From the NCBI GenBank assembly GCA_003024175.1, contig MDYQ01000031.1:1-64000 (forward strand): a stretch of 64,000 nt of DNA, read 5' to 3'. The stretch is from Planoprotostelium fungivorum (lineage: Eukaryota; Evosea; Variosea; Cavosteliida; Cavosteliaceae). The first letter of the stretch is position 1. Every line of letters starts with the position of its first letter. The position numbers were made by a program, and so were the translations under genes. This document shows positions 12,950 to 25,700 of this stretch, piece by piece. The notes beneath the pieces are model-generated. The model ran no database searches and was not told the DNA's origin. It saw nothing but the letters and a program-made list of their open reading frames with translations.

Positions 12950-15900
12950 GAAAAGGCTATTTTCAATGAGAGTCAAAGTTATCTCCTTCGAGGCATCAGT
13001 CAGAGGATCTATACGGAGGGACACTTTGCACCAGATGTTGATGACGATGAATCCAAACAAGTCGATCTGCAAGAGACATCATCATCTTCCATCTCTGACG
13101 ATGTGAAGAGAACGGAGTATACCGCCAACTACGATGAAGAGATCGACGTCGATGATGATGATGGCATAGAGGTGACAGACGAGATCCAAATCTCGACGGA
13201 TCCCAATCCAAACATGAGGGAGAAGGTGAGATACCATCCATCTACAACTTTGTAGATTGATGATTCCAGTTGAATAAAAATCGCAGAGACCGCAGGATCA
13301 GCACCGGACCCACAGGCATGAGATTTCGAGACTGGAACGAAGAATACCAAGTGAAAACTCGCCGAAAATTCGTCACTGCCTGACTTACGTCCAGAGGTAC
13401 TACAATCAGTTCGTCGGTGCACTACAGACGGGAGAGAAATACATGATGGGAATGTTAAGACAAGGAGAAGTCATGAGAGGCATGCACTGTGTGGCTCAGG
13501 AGTTTGGTGAGTGATGATGGAGCTGAATCATGACGATCATCAGCGGACACGGCGAGCATCTACGCGAAAATCATCGTCAGTGAATTTGAATTGCCTCTAC
13601 ACGAGAAGACCATCAAACCCATCGGTGATGCGACATCATCATCACTCGACACGATCACGTCCATTCTGATTCAAATCGTACACCGTCATCATCTCCACCC
13701 AGGACGTTCGATCATCACACGTCCCATCATCTCACGATCATCATCTCTCGATCATCACTGACACGCATCACAGACATCGGTGGTGCCGCCGGCGGCACGA
13801 AATATCGCGTCCAGAACATCCTCTTCAAATTCGCCTTCGACGCTCTTGTCACCCGAGATCCCGATCTGTGGATGTACGGTGGAGACCAGCCCGACCACCG
13901 GGCAGCCATCAAAGCTGCAAAGAACGAGCTGAAGGGTTTAGAGGCTCACTCTTCACGCTACGTAGAAGGCTTACACTATCCAATGATGGCTCTGGTCGAT
14001 TACAAGGGATATCGCGTGATTGCACTGGCCATACTGCCGATCGATAAGGTGTGATTTCATTCGAATGAAACTGAAGGGGTAGGGTACGTTGAGATATGGT
14101 AGTGATGATGGGGGGATGAATGTACACGCGGAGGATGAGGAGTTGAACGAGAAGATGGAATTGGCGGGAAAGAGATTGGGACTGTGTGGTCACGTGACCG
14201 GAACTCGACAGAAGAAGGTTATATATGGACCTGGGGATATCGAGGGTCACAGAGGTCACGTGAGTTGTAGATGGATGACGTCATCACCAACTCTCACAGG
14301 ATGGTAGGTTGTACGTCGTAGGTGAGTCGAATTGTCTCGTTGTAGATGGTGAGATCTCGCGTAGATTTCGGAAGGGTCTTACCCCCAGAGTATCCCAAGC
14401 TGAGAGTTTTTCCGAACAACCGTTCCGTTTTCTCGGAATTGATCCGGTCAGAACTTCTCGTCACGAGTCGAATTCCTCTCTGCAGCGACGCCTTCACCAG
14501 GTACCATCTACAACAACATCGATGGCGTAACCTGATATCATGATGACGTCATACAGGTGGAGCAGCCACGATGACCCGATAGAGAGGAAGCGATTGAACG
14601 ATGATGTCGCGAGGGTTTCCATGGCAGCCAGAGGACATCGAATCGATCTACTCCTCCAGCGGATACTTTCCCGCCAAAATGTGTTCGCCCGATTTGCTAC
14701 CGACGGTGATTCCATCTACAACGAGCCACTCTGATCCCCCACAGCCATCGACGATGAGCTATTGAGCGTTCTGGATCGTCTCGGTTCGGCCATTCACGCA
14801 TTGGGATTGAACTACAGACACATCGGTGTCATCTACGCCAAGTGCAACGAGCCCTGTGTACGTACCGTACTGCTCAGCATCGCCGCAGCTCGCTGTGCAA
14901 AGTCAGAACTGAGAGACATCATGAGATCAAAGATGAAAGAGATCAAGACACCGTCAGATGAACGTGAGTGGAGAGAGAAAGAAAAGATTTATTCGTGGTT
15001 AGCCTTCAGACTCGTAGTGACGAAATTTCTCAACGTGGTGGCGGGAAAATCGAAATTATCAAAGAATTATTGGCGCCGCGATCTGTGTCGACAATTGGAG
15101 ATGTGGTTTCAAGTGAGACATCATCTCCTCATCTCCTCATCTCCTCATCTCCTCATCTCATCATCTGGACACGTGCATGACGATCTATCTCTATCCTCCA
15201 ACACCTCCACACCTTCTATTCCATCTGAACCTATTCACAGTTCTCTTTCACTCGGGACGAGATAGACAACTTTGATCTAGAAGACATGGCAAACGTTCGA
15301 CTCGTCCTCTCTTTACTCATTCGCCTAAGCCACATCCACGTGACCTCTCTCTCCTCTCTCTCTCGTTCTTCTCTTCTTCTCTCATTCTTCTCAGGTGGCA
15401 GAAGAAGCGAGAAAGACCATCACCAAGCCACTCTCTCCCGGTAGTCGCTTCTCTTTCTCCTTCGTTCCGTCCGATATTCGAGGAAATGACGTCTATTGTA
15501 GACACAGGTATACCTCTCCCATCTCCCCCACTGAATCGCGTTGTAGATCGGACATCTACTTCTCCGCTGGATCTCAGGCCGTTCGAAGGGTAAAGAGGAG
15601 GATCGAAAAAGCCGTGGCGGGTGACAGTGGTAGAGTCCACGATGACAGCACAAAGAGGGACATCCAATATGCCATAGACCGTTTGACTCGTGCGACGGGT
15701 GAATCCTCCTCTATGTGTCATACGTCTCACCTTCTATGTGACAGAGAGTAATCCGATCTGCCCTCTCTATCACATGGCACTGTCTGTTGCCTTCTCAGAG
15801 AAGGCCATGCTGTTGGGTAGATTGAGCCCAACGGAGTACCAGTGGTGTTTCATCAACGTCAGTCGTTGTCTGCAGGGTGAGAGGACGTGTGTGGGAAGGA

Positions 15901-16114
15901 TAGAGAATGAACGAAGACAGCTTGGAAAGATTTCCCACCTGCCCTGGGTGTCCTGGTGAGGCTGCTGGACAACTACGCCAGAGAGTGTGGGAGGAGGGGG
16001 CAGCTGAAGAAGAGGGATAAGATCGAGGAAGAAGCGAAGAAACTGGGCTCGAGGTTGTCGAAATTGGGGGAGTGGAAATTGTATGGAATCAGTCAGGTCT
16101 TTCGTGATGAATAG
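12950..16114 (+). CDS. CLU-domain protein, paralogue 1
   Basis: After an acidic Ser-rich leader (DVDDDESKQVDLQETSSSS) the product contains a full CLU-type domain: FRDWNEEYQ, GMHCVAQEF, ASIYAKIIVSEFELPL, VQNILFKFAFDAL, WMYGGDQPDHRAAIKAAKNE, IYGPGDIEGHRGH, DFGRVLPPEYPKL, PLCSDAF. A C-terminal helical region (HALGLNYRHIGVIYAKCNE; NYWRRDLCRQLEMWF) ends GEWKLYGISQVFRDE at 16114. CLU proteins act in the cytosol, bind mRNAs for mitochondrial proteins and affect mitochondrial distribution; this function is known for the family, not shown here. The first exon is uncertain. Many introns carry the CGTTGTAG motif. The next gene converges, with only 24 bases between the two stop codons. Confidence 0.8.
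13241..13256. repeat. Near-palindrome TCTACAACTTTGTAGA
   Basis: It lies in a CLU paralogue 1 intron; the two central bases differ from the perfect form. Confidence 0.85.
15117..15172 (+). repeat. ATCTCCTC microsatellite in CLU intron
   Basis: An octamer-type array (ATCTCCTC, about five copies, degenerating to CATCATC) lies inside the intron between the exons coding LEMWF and TRDEIDNFDL. It is a simple replication-slippage repeat. Confidence 0.75.
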
Positions 16115-16138
16115 AATCTATGTAAACTTGTTCTTCCT

Positions 16139-16967
16139 TCAGACTTGTGCGGAGGTGTCGAGGTATTCTCCGAGGCTGGCCTGAAGCGACCACTTGTAGA
16201 CGTGAGCTGATGAAGATGGAATCAGTGGAGATGATGGAATGATGGCGGATCGTTCACCTCTTTCCGACATGGGATAGAGAGCGTATTCTCCGGGTCTCTG
16301 TGTTGAGTCACCTTCGGATTCTGGAGCCAGATGAGCTCACCGCGAGGATGGCATCTGAGGCATTCGGCTGTTCGTACCACACAGCCAGCATCAAGTGACT
16401 GCTTCTGTCGAAGATCTTGACGGCACACTTCTCTCTGACGGTGATGGACAGGGTCTCTGCGACGACTCTCTCCTGCAGATCCAATCTGGCGCGTTCGGTC
16501 ATCCTTGTGACGGGAATGGTCTCAGTGACGGTGCTGAGTTGATAAGATCTCATCTGTTGCAGGCAACGGTGAGCGTGGACCCAGTTGACGAGGTAGTGGA
16601 TATGATTCTGATCGTAGATGAGACGGACGAGGGGGACGGGGTGGGGATGTCCAAAGAGCTTCCTCAGGAGGGTGTGTCTGATGGTCTCCCAAACTGGGTC
16701 TCTGTAGAGAACAGGAATGGGATATCTCAGAGCGGCGTGTATGGAGCGCACGAGGTTTTGATTGGGAGTCGAATGGAGGACGTAGACGTAAGGGGTGTAG
16801 CGCTCATCATGAAGCAGGGAAATGACGGCTTCGACGTCGATATTCTCTTTGAGTTCATTGAGTCGGGTCTTAATCTTGGCTCGATAGATTGAGAGGCTCG
16901 TCATCCTGATGAAATCTTTTAATGACTCGAGATGCAACACATGATTTGTTCTACGTGATAAATACAT
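16139..16967 (-). CDS. Uncharacterised protein of about 240 residues
   Basis: Most of the gene is one exon, starting at 16967 (MYLSRRTNHVLHLESL) or more likely at 16904 (MTSLSIYRAKIKTRLNELKE). It reads DVEAVISLLHDERYTPYVYV, then RLDLQERVVAETLSITVREK, and KIFDRSSHLMLAVWYEQPN. A short exon NPKVTQHRDPENTLSIPCRK follows, and a last exon WSLQASLGEYLDTSAQV ends at 16139. No family was recognised. It has no membrane span and no signal peptide. It converges on the CLU gene with almost no spacer. A long plus-strand open frame opposite it (16395-16892) is a shadow. Confidence 0.6.
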
Positions 16968-17130
16968 CGTGTATATGTCTAAATAACGCTCACGAGAAGG
17001 TATTCGTCTCTACACGACTTGAATTCTTCTCTTCCAGGAAATTGATTATCCCACCAAAATAAGGTTCATTGTAGACAAACAATAAAATCACGAAAAAAAG
17101 AATTCTCCCGAATATCACACGTCACAATCT

Positions 17131-19981
17131 TTATCTTGTCTTTGATAATTTAGCCATCTGTCTCTGTGTGAAAATGTCTCTTCCATGCTGCACGGGCTCG
17201 TTCATGTTCTCCATCTCTTCTTCGTCCTCCCTCTTCCTCTTATCCACCGCAGGTGGTGGTGGGAGAGGTGTCTCCATCAGCATGGCGATCATCCCTTCGA
17301 CGTCCACCATCGGCCCTGTCTCCATTCAATCTCCTCTTCTCCTCTTCTTCTCACCTTGCCAGGGTGTCTGTGGTAAGTTCTGCAACAGAGCGTTGACGTC
17401 CGGTGGTAAATTCACGGCCATATATGGATTGCTGGCAGGTGCTTCAAAGGGTAAAGAGGCTGGGTCTCCTGTCTTCAGGGGGATCATGAGGGTGAGGTCT
17501 GGCTTCGGATACTTGTTCTCCATCTTCTCTCCCGTGGCGAACGGGTCGCTGTCGTCTTTCATGTCGTCCGCCAACTTCTCTGGAGTGGAAATTGGTTTAC
17601 CTGGTGAGAGTTGGCGGGTTGTAGATGGATGGATGGTTCACCGAAAGAGTCCAGTTCGGCGAAAGAACAGGGCCACAAGTCGTGATAGCGGTGTCTGTGT
17701 GCGACGGATAATATTCCGTTGAGATCTACAACGTTGTAGTGAGCCGAACGTTGCGTCGAATGTTCTCACATAATTCGGGATAAGCGGCAGCCTTCCTCTT
17801 CTCTAATTTTGTGATGGAATCTAGATCTCCGTAGCTGTATTCGAAGGTGAGGTACATGTTCCATATCTCTAACGCTTCCTCTCGGCTCAAACCACTGACT
17901 GCCTTCTCAAATAATACTCGAATATCTATCGTTCACGTTAATTCAACTTCGGTTTCAATTGATATGAAATGAAAGATGCAATTTATTTATAAAATGTTCG
18001 TTTTATATGGGAATGTGAACAGAGAGGAAAACCACTCACTTCGTTCTTCATTGAGATGTAGAAGAAATTTGAGATATTCTGAGATGTACGCAGCCTCTCG
18101 CGAATACTTGGACATTCCCAGGGTGAACACATTGTTTGCCACCTGTACCAGGTCACGTGACGAACGAGAACACCTTCACCTTCTCGTCCTTCCCTCTATG
18201 CCATTCGATCAGTGCTGCACCTCCGTCAGAATCTTCTTAGAATCTTCCATCTACAACTCGCCTGCGCTGGAAAATACGTGGTGGCTACAGCAGGGGTCAC
18301 CTCTGGCCCTCTTGAATAGAAGACGAAAAGCCTTCAGGTCTTCCGTGCGAATGATGAATTGCATGTATTCAACGTAAACGAGAGGGTCCGGTTTACGCTT
18401 CAGTAACCTCTCGTAGATGTCTTTAGCTCCCTGCGAGGATGAGACTGGAAACTGCGATGCGAAGGTGCGAAGGGCTCACTTTGATGTTCTTCTGTGTTTC
18501 GAGAGAGTTTGCGTAGGCAAAGTAGAGGAGGAGACAATCTGGAATGGCTTCGATAGCTCTCTCGTACACCTACAACAGATGAGTACGTCGTCCGTCATCA
18601 CATCGACATGTCGTCATGTGACACCGTAGAAGATGACTCACCTTGGCGGATTCTTCCGCTCTACCCTGTGCGGCCTCTTCCTCGGCGTATTCGTACCAAA
18701 TCTCTGGATAATGGTAGAGCGACAACAGAGCTTGGTTGTAAGTGAACGCGATCTTGTTCTTCACAGCGTTGGGCTCTAATCTCTGTGGGTTGGTCTTCTC
18801 GTAAGCCACGAGTCCCTTCCACAGTGATGGCTGTAATAGTCAATCTCTTTCAGTTGTATTTCGATGAGAAGGAGATATATCGATGTGATATCTCACTTGG
18901 TTGTCTTCTCCTTTGATTGCGGATGGTGGTCTGGGTAACATGTTGCGATGGATACCTTCGTAGTATCTGTCGCTGTGTCACGTCACATGATGTCGCATGA
19001 CATCACCTCTTCTTCTCTCGATAGATCGCCTTTGCATTCATGAACTTGGGTTGGCAGACGGTAAGAGGTTGTTTGGCCTGAAAAAAGTCAAACGAATTTC
19101 GATTTCATTTTATTCTCGAATCAGACGGAGACGAATGGATGGACTCACCAGTGTCTTGTTTAAGCCGTTTTCGAATGCATCGTATTGTTTCCAGATGTCT
19201 TCTAATTTGTGCATCGGTACCTCTATCGCTCTCTGATAGATTCGTCTCAGCTGCGAGTTCTTCTGTCCTTCATCGAGTTGGTTCTTTGTCTGTTTAAAGA
19301 TGAGCCGATCAGAGAGAAGAGAGGCATGAAAATAGAGTGGACGATGGACAGAGAAGGGATGGAGAATGCATCACCGGCTGTTCATTGATGAAATTGAGGT
19401 AGTCGATCCAGATGGGAGTGGAGGCAATGTCACCTCCAAGTCTGTCTAGAGCGGCCTCGTATGCCTTGGTGGCTTCTTCCGGTGATTTTGTGTTCTGTTT
19501 CATTCACATCAGCATGGATTGAATGGACAAACGTTATCTACCTGGACGTAGTTGACATAAGATTTCCAAAAATCAATACTGGGTATCTTTATCAACTGTT
19601 CAGTGAAGATCGCCGTCACATTGGCGTGATTATTCGATGCCATTTCGTGCTCGGCATAGTATTTCCAATATCTTCCCTGCATTACTCGTTCACTCTACAC
19701 GTTCTCGTGCGAGATGGGTTTAGATCTGACGAAATGGCTCTCACCGCTGTAGGAAAGACTTTCAGGAAGCGAACATAGACATCTCGAGCGACCTCAATGT
19801 CCATCTTCTGTGCCTCTAAGACGAGACTAGTCCATGCTTCTGTGTCCCATACATCTGCGGCGATTCTAACTTCTGCCTTGGAAGTCTTCTCGCGGAGTTG
19901 ATCTATCTGTTCCTGTATAGACTTTGCATTCGATGAATTGAAAGGAGTCGCGATGACGGGTTTGTGGTCCACCTCGCTCAT
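17131..19981 (-). CDS. CSTF3: Cleavage stimulation factor 77 kDa subunit (CstF-77/Rna14)
   Basis: The start is [13 protein letters not shown] at 19981 and the end MAKLSKTR at 17131. The middle is a chain of HAT (half-a-TPR) repeats: [73 protein letters not shown]. The diagnostic part follows the HAT region: [14 protein letters not shown], then a Pro-rich linker and [17 protein letters not shown], matching the conserved C-terminal CstF-77 segment that binds its partners. It acts in the nucleus as the dimeric scaffold of CstF/CF I in 3' end cleavage of pre-mRNA. All introns are short; the one at 17722-17745 is made largely of the palindromic motif. Confidence 0.85.
17725..17739. repeat. Palindrome TCTACAACGTTGTAG
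   Basis: It lies in a CstF-77 intron. On the coding (minus) strand its TTGTAG supplies the 3' splice site before the exon that codes [13 protein letters not shown]. Confidence 0.85.
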
Positions 19982-20520
19982 TGGACCCTGTGAGTTCTGT
20001 TTTGGGTGATGTTCGGTTCGTTGTAGCAAGAACAGCAATATCACGTAACACGAATTTTCAATATTATGCTGCATTGATAGGCTGGATCCATCCATGCAAA
20101 GAGTAACACGAGAGAACCTCCTTGGAGCGTTTGTTGCGGTGAAACGGTCTATCGATGAAGATATCACGACGACATCGGCACATCACCTCTCCTTCGATAT
20201 TGCGTATCTAGATACGATATGAGCTACCTGTGCGACGGAATTGAACAACATCACCCTGCCCGAAGATTGTGAAAACGGCTCAATCGTTCGTCACTGCCCT
20301 CGGGTAAGGACTTCTTATACAAATGATACACTCCATATACTCGAGCTGAATGTACTATGTGAGGCGAGTACCATGGTCACTCACCGGCTTGCCAATGGTA
20401 TTCCGAATACCCTTGAATTCTCAGAACAGTCCGAAAACGTGTGACGTCATTCGGGGCAAACCATTCTCGACCGGCTAACTCTCACAATCCACGAAACCAA
20501 GAAGAGTCACACGCAACAAC
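19982..20520. other. Divergent spacer between CstF-77 and the CipC-like gene
   Basis: This 540-base stretch separates two divergent starts and must hold both promoters. Short open frames exist but none has plausible splice structure. I see no recognisable element in it. Confidence 0.5.
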
Positions 20521-21320
20521 ATGCCCCACCATCACCATCAGAACGGAGGTAATGACGTTTTCTTCCATCATCCGAATTCTCACACGACGCAGAAGGCTTT
20601 CAGCAACAGAACATGGACCCCTTCGGCGGTCAGCAGTTCAACCAAGGCGGATTCCAACAAGGAGGCTTTCAACAGGGAGGTTATACTGATCCCTACGCTC
20701 AGCAACAGCAATTCAACCAAGGTGGATTCCAGCAGCAGCAGGGATTCCAACAAGGAGGCTTTCAGCAGGGAGGCTACAACGACCCTTACGCTCAGAACGT
20801 CCAAGGCATGAACGATCCCAATGTCATCTCCGGTGGACAGCAGGGCTTCTTCCAGAAGATGGAGTCCAGATTCTTTGGAGGCGGTCACCAGGCACAACAG
20901 CAGTACCAGCAGGTGTACCAACAACCCCCTCAGCACCAAGCCAAGTTCACTCATGAAGCGTTGGCGGGTGCTGCTGCATTTGAGGCCATGAGGAAATACG
21001 AGCAACGTGAGACGTTAGAAATTGTCATGATCTCTCCATCGATCATCCCACCGCGATGCCCCCATCACATCATGATCTAACAACTTGCAGATGAAGCCGC
21101 CAACGGAAGACCTGCTTCCCATCATCTCGCAAAGGAGATCATCGCCGGCTTTGTGGGTGTCGAATTAGACAGGCTCATCGAGACGAAGGGTCTAGACTAC
21201 ATCGACCGACAGAAGGCTTATCACATGGCCAAGCAGCAGGCTCACGATGCTTACGATCAGAATCACGGCTACGGAGATAACTACAACGGTGGCTACCCCC
21301 AATCCGGCCCAATGTATTGA
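20521..21320 (+). CDS. CipC-like protein (DUF3759) with Gln/Gly-rich repeats
   Basis: The ATG at 20521 opens MPHHHHQNGE, joined across a short intron to GFQQQNMDPFGGQ. A low-complexity region repeats QGGFQQGGFQQGGY and NQGGFQQ several times. The C-terminal half is the conserved domain: KFTHEALAGAAAFEAMRKYE, then across a second intron EAANGRPASHHLAKEIIAGF, VGVELDRLIETKGLDYIDR, KAYHMAKQQAHDAYDQ. This matches the fungal CipC/DUF3759 family, small stress-induced proteins of unknown biochemical role. The Gln/Gly-rich half is prion-like in composition and could drive condensation; that is inference. It ends at 21320 with GGYPQSGPMY. Confidence 0.8.
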
Positions 21321-21637
21321 ATATAAAATGGGAATTTAGATATTTATATTGGGACTTGTAAACTGTGACCGAAAGGGAAGGTATCGGATCCTCAACTGCG
21401 AGACACGGAATTCGGAACACCGCTCCTCCGTCTTCCGATGGTCATCACCGCATGTTCCTTCATCGTCCATTCCAACAGAATTTGTTCTCTTCGCGTCTGT
21501 ACGTCTTCACTTTTCGTTAAGACAGATAGAGTCGCTGGTGCTGCTGAGTGGTGTTGCACGTCAATACGACCGGAAAAAACCTCCTCAGGGTCGGATTCGC
21601 TTTTCCGCGCATTCAGAACCGAATCATAACAACAAAG

Positions 21638-22682
21638 ATGGCATCCAATGGTGGGAAAGATTTCATCTACAAGACAGCCTCTTTGCATAGTAGTTCTGAA
21701 GAGATGACACAGCCATCTTCGGATGTAAGGTGACGGAGATGATGATGTCGATGGGTATACAACGTTCTGAATGCAACAGTTATTACACGTCAATGAAATT
21801 AGACAATAATGGGCTGACGATGGATCATAATTACTCGACACCAATATCACCGCTATGGTCTTTAGAAAAGCGAGTTATCAAGTTGACGATGTCTTTTATT
21901 TCTCATTTCATAGCAGGAAGCAACATTTCCAACGTTTGCAGACCAGTCATACATCTCTCACAGGATCGAATTGGATCAGTCCAGTTGATCAGTGCGTCGT
22001 CGTTTTTATAGATAGTTTCAAATGATGGAGAGGATGTGTTGATCTTGATGTTAGGTTTCTCGATGAAGAAGTTGAAGAAGATGGACAGAACAATTGCACA
22101 GAGGATTCTCCTCTCATGTTAAGAGATCAACTTCACGATCTCGAACACAAGGTGCGGCAATCACATTTCTCATCGTCCATTTGGTGATGTGTCCAGGTAG
22201 AGGAACAGAATCGAATCATTCAGATCCTACAAGAGAAACTCAAACGATGCGAAACCGATTCCAACAAGTACGAGAACACTTCCCCAACTTGGGCCGACAA
22301 TCTCCCGCCAAAAGTCAGACCGGTGAGTCCAGCCGCGATTGAATCCATCTACAACGGTGTAGATGAACTTATCACAACGATCAAATTCCTTCCATTATTC
22401 GCCGAGAAACAGTCTGACGGACAGCAACAACAGTGAGGCCAGTGGTTTCATGTCTGCTTCACCCGATGTACATTCACCGGTGAGTCACGTGACTCGAGGG
22501 TAGGAGTGATGGTAGAGTAGATCAGTCTGTACCATGTCGATCAGACTCCACGAATACGAAAACCTAAGATGGGAAGGAGAGGTGATCATCATCGTCATCA
22601 CATCACCGCACGTGATGGAAGGTGTTCGATGTTTAAACCAATCGACAGAAGAGCTCATCGCTTCACAATACAAGACGGCGTA
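21638..22682 (+). CDS. Small coiled-coil, Ser-rich protein, unrecognised
   Basis: The probable first exon from 21638 reads MASNGGKDFIYKTASLHSSS. The central exons are clear: DEEVEEDGQNNCTEDSPLML with RDQLHDLEHK, then after an intron VEEQNRIIQILQEKLKRCET, DSNKYENTSPTWADNLPP, a heptad-patterned coiled coil. A Ser-rich exon follows (MNLSQRSNSFHYSPRNSLTD), and a short tail ends near 22682. The exon at about 21920 (EATFPTFADQSYISHRIELD) is likely but its phase is unsettled. No family was recognised. The intron before the Ser-rich exon carries a palindromic motif copy at 22348. Confidence 0.5.
22348..22363. repeat. Near-palindrome TCTACAACGGTGTAGA
   Basis: It lies in an intron of the small Ser-rich gene. 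Its GTGTAG is the likely acceptor for the exon MNLSQRSNS. Confidence 0.85.
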
Positions 22683-22716
22683 CAGTGTAGATTCGAATAT
22701 AGACGAGTGGGTTGTA

Positions 22717-22732
22717 TCTACAACGCTGTAGA
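22717..22732. repeat. Near-palindrome TCTACAACGCTGTAGA
   Basis: It lies just upstream of CLU paralogue 2, in the 3' end or an intron of the preceding gene. Confidence 0.8.
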
Positions 22733-22768
22733 CTGAACGTGATCAGGAAGGAAACAGGTAGTTTAACC

Positions 22769-25700
22769 ATGTCAGGCTACGACTTAGAAGAAGACGTGAC
22801 CGATTCAGAAGACGAAGAGATTCACCTCGTCCAGACCGTCCGAGACAAAGTGAAAGACCATCGAAATTTCGACGAATTCTGACGCTCCCAGATTTTGGCG
22901 GGAAAATACAAAGATCACGATTTTCGATTGGACACGAACCATCGTGATTGGAACGATGAATATCAGGTATATCACGTTCTCCATCTACAATTGACTCCAT
23001 ACAGAGACATTATCACCTGTTCATCTCTTCTCTCTTGGGAAAGAGTGTAGAAGAGCAGATCTTGGAGAGTGATGTTCTCATGGGTTTAAATCGAGTGGCT
23101 CAAGAGTTTGGTGAGATGTTGCGATCGACATCATGTTCATCACATCATGTCCATCACATCATGTCATCACATCATGTCCATCACATCTTTTCGTACATAT
23201 CCGTATCTTTCGATATCTATGTTCATCACATCTGTATTCATCGACATCGAATCGAAATGTCTTCTGACGATTCGCAGCGGACACGGCGACGATTTACGCC
23301 AAAATCATCATCAGTGAATTCCAATTACCATTGGAGAGGAAGACCATCAAGCCCATCGGTATGTGAAATCTCGCGGAAATTCTGACTCGAAGCAGACATC
23401 GGAGGGTTAGCCGGAGGTACAAAGTACAGGTACGTACGCATACGTATCGTACGTTTCTCTGAATCATGATAGGGTGCAGAATATCTTCTACAAGTTTGCC
23501 TTTGATAGTTTACTCTCTGCCGATCCACCCGTTTGGATGTACGGTAATCATCAAGCGGACCACAGAGCGGCAGCGAAGGCAGCGAAGAATGAGCTGAGAG
23601 GTTTAGAAGCTCATTCTTCTTGTCTAATAGAAGGTCTATCTTACCCCATGATGGCATCAGTCGGCTACAAAGGTGTAGATCGTCGAATTTATTTAAAATG
23701 GATTTCGAATGACGGAAAAAGGTTACACGGTGCTGGCTATGGCCATTCTGCCCATCGATAAGGTGAAAGAGTCTTATCAGAATGAAAATGACTCGTTGTA
23801 GACGACGCTGGTGTACGGATCGGACGATGGCGGGAAAACCGTTCACGCCTCTGACCCGAAGATGAACGAACTCATGCAACAGGCCGGAAGAAAGATGAAT
23901 TTATCCGGTCACGTGACTGGCTCAGCTAGAGATCCGAAGAAAATCATCTATGGTCCGGGAGACATAGAAGGACACAGAGGTCACGTGAGTCATCCGTCTA
24001 CAACGTTGTAGATGACTGACGGTCGACAGGACGGAAGATATTACGTGTTAGGTGGGACCGCGTGGTGGTGAGATTCCGCTGAAATTTCGTAGATTTCGGG
24101 AGGTTGATGCCACCGGAGTCCAGTAACGGAAGGAATCCTAGATCTGTCTTCTCGGAATTATTGCGACCAGAACTTGTCTCGGCGTATAAGGATTCTCTCT
24201 GCAGTGACGCTTTCACGAGGTACACTCTCATCTCATCTCATCATCACATCATCACACATGATCACATGATCGCATGATCACACAACACACCGCGCACCAC
24301 CCCATCAAATTACACATCATCACACATCATCATTGTGACTCATCATGAGATATGATGCTGACGCGAAGACAGATGGAACAGCCACCCCATGCATTCTGAG
24401 AGGAGTAAGATCAACCAGAGAGTCAGAGACGCAACAACCTACCTCCGTGACGTCATCGTACCCTCCGTGGCCGAGCGAGCCTCCTCCATACCCTTCCCCT
24501 GGGAAGAAATGTGGAATTCCTGTGAGTTTTCCACTTCATCCTTCCCTGACCTTCCCAGCTCTCAATCGGGTCACGCAGATCATGGACTTTATGGGTAGCA
24601 GTGCCTTTCATCACATGGGTATTAATCTGAGGAATTTGGGACTCGTCTACAACAAGTCCAACAGTCCCAATGTCAGAAAATTAGTGATGAGTCTGGCCGC
24701 GGCTAGGTGTGCAAAGACAGACATCAGAGAGATCATGAGGCATAAGATGAGGGAGGTACAAGTACCTTCGGACGAACGTGGGATTTCGATGAAATTTCGG
24801 AGAGAACTGACGGTATCAGCATTCAAATCCGTCATCGTCAAATTTCTCAACCAACTGTGCGGACAGTGCAAGGTGTGTCGTCGTCTACAACGAGCCAAAT
24901 TACATTTCTCACTTGACAAAGCACTCTGTCGTGTACTGGCGCCGTGATCTCTGCAAACAATTGACCGAATGGTTTCGATTCACATTCACTCCACAAGAGA
25001 GAAAAGACTTTGATCTACAATCAGTCGCAGACATCCGTCTCGTCCTCTACGTCACCTGCCTCCTCACGGGTATCGAGGTGAGATTTCATCGAAATTTCGA
25101 TGTCATGTCGACGTCGACAGTTGGAGCCTTCCGCCCTGGAGCAGATGTTACGACCCGATATGTGCGGGAAATTTCGATTCGTAGAATCAGACGTTCGATT
25201 CACCGCGGCCATCACAAAGCACCGCAGTGACATCTACTTCTCTGCCGGTCTCATCGCTCTGAAACACGTCGTCGTCAATCGAGACAAGGGCAACATGGAG
25301 AAGGAGAACCTCTTACGGCAAGTGCAGACGTCGGCCATTCAGTTCAGAAACGCGTCGAGTGAGAAAAAAATGCCGGGAGTGGGATTCGAAGCGTGACGTT
25401 ACGACAGAGGCCGACCCTTCTTCCGCTATTTATCCGGTCGCCTGGTCGGCGGCTCAATTGGAGAGGGCATCCATATTAGACGGAGAGATCGACGAGATCA
25501 CTTACCGCAGGATCTTCGTCTTCTTAACGAGAGCCTTGGACGGTAAGCTTCCACCGCGTCTACAACGTTGTAGATTGACCCACTCAGCCCACTCTGGCTT
25601 CACGGCCGCAGAAGAATTATACATGAAAGCGTTGAAGTATTACGCCATGTACTGCTGTCACAGGGGATTGAAAGGAAAAGAAAAAAAGTTGATGGAAGAA

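Noticed and set aside
16395-16892. 165-residue open frame on the plus strand
   Set aside because: It is antisense to the uncharacterised minus-strand gene, which has better termini and continues through consistent exons.
23325-23879. 184-residue open frame on the minus strand
   Set aside because: It is opposite the CLU paralogue 2 core and crosses its introns without splice logic.
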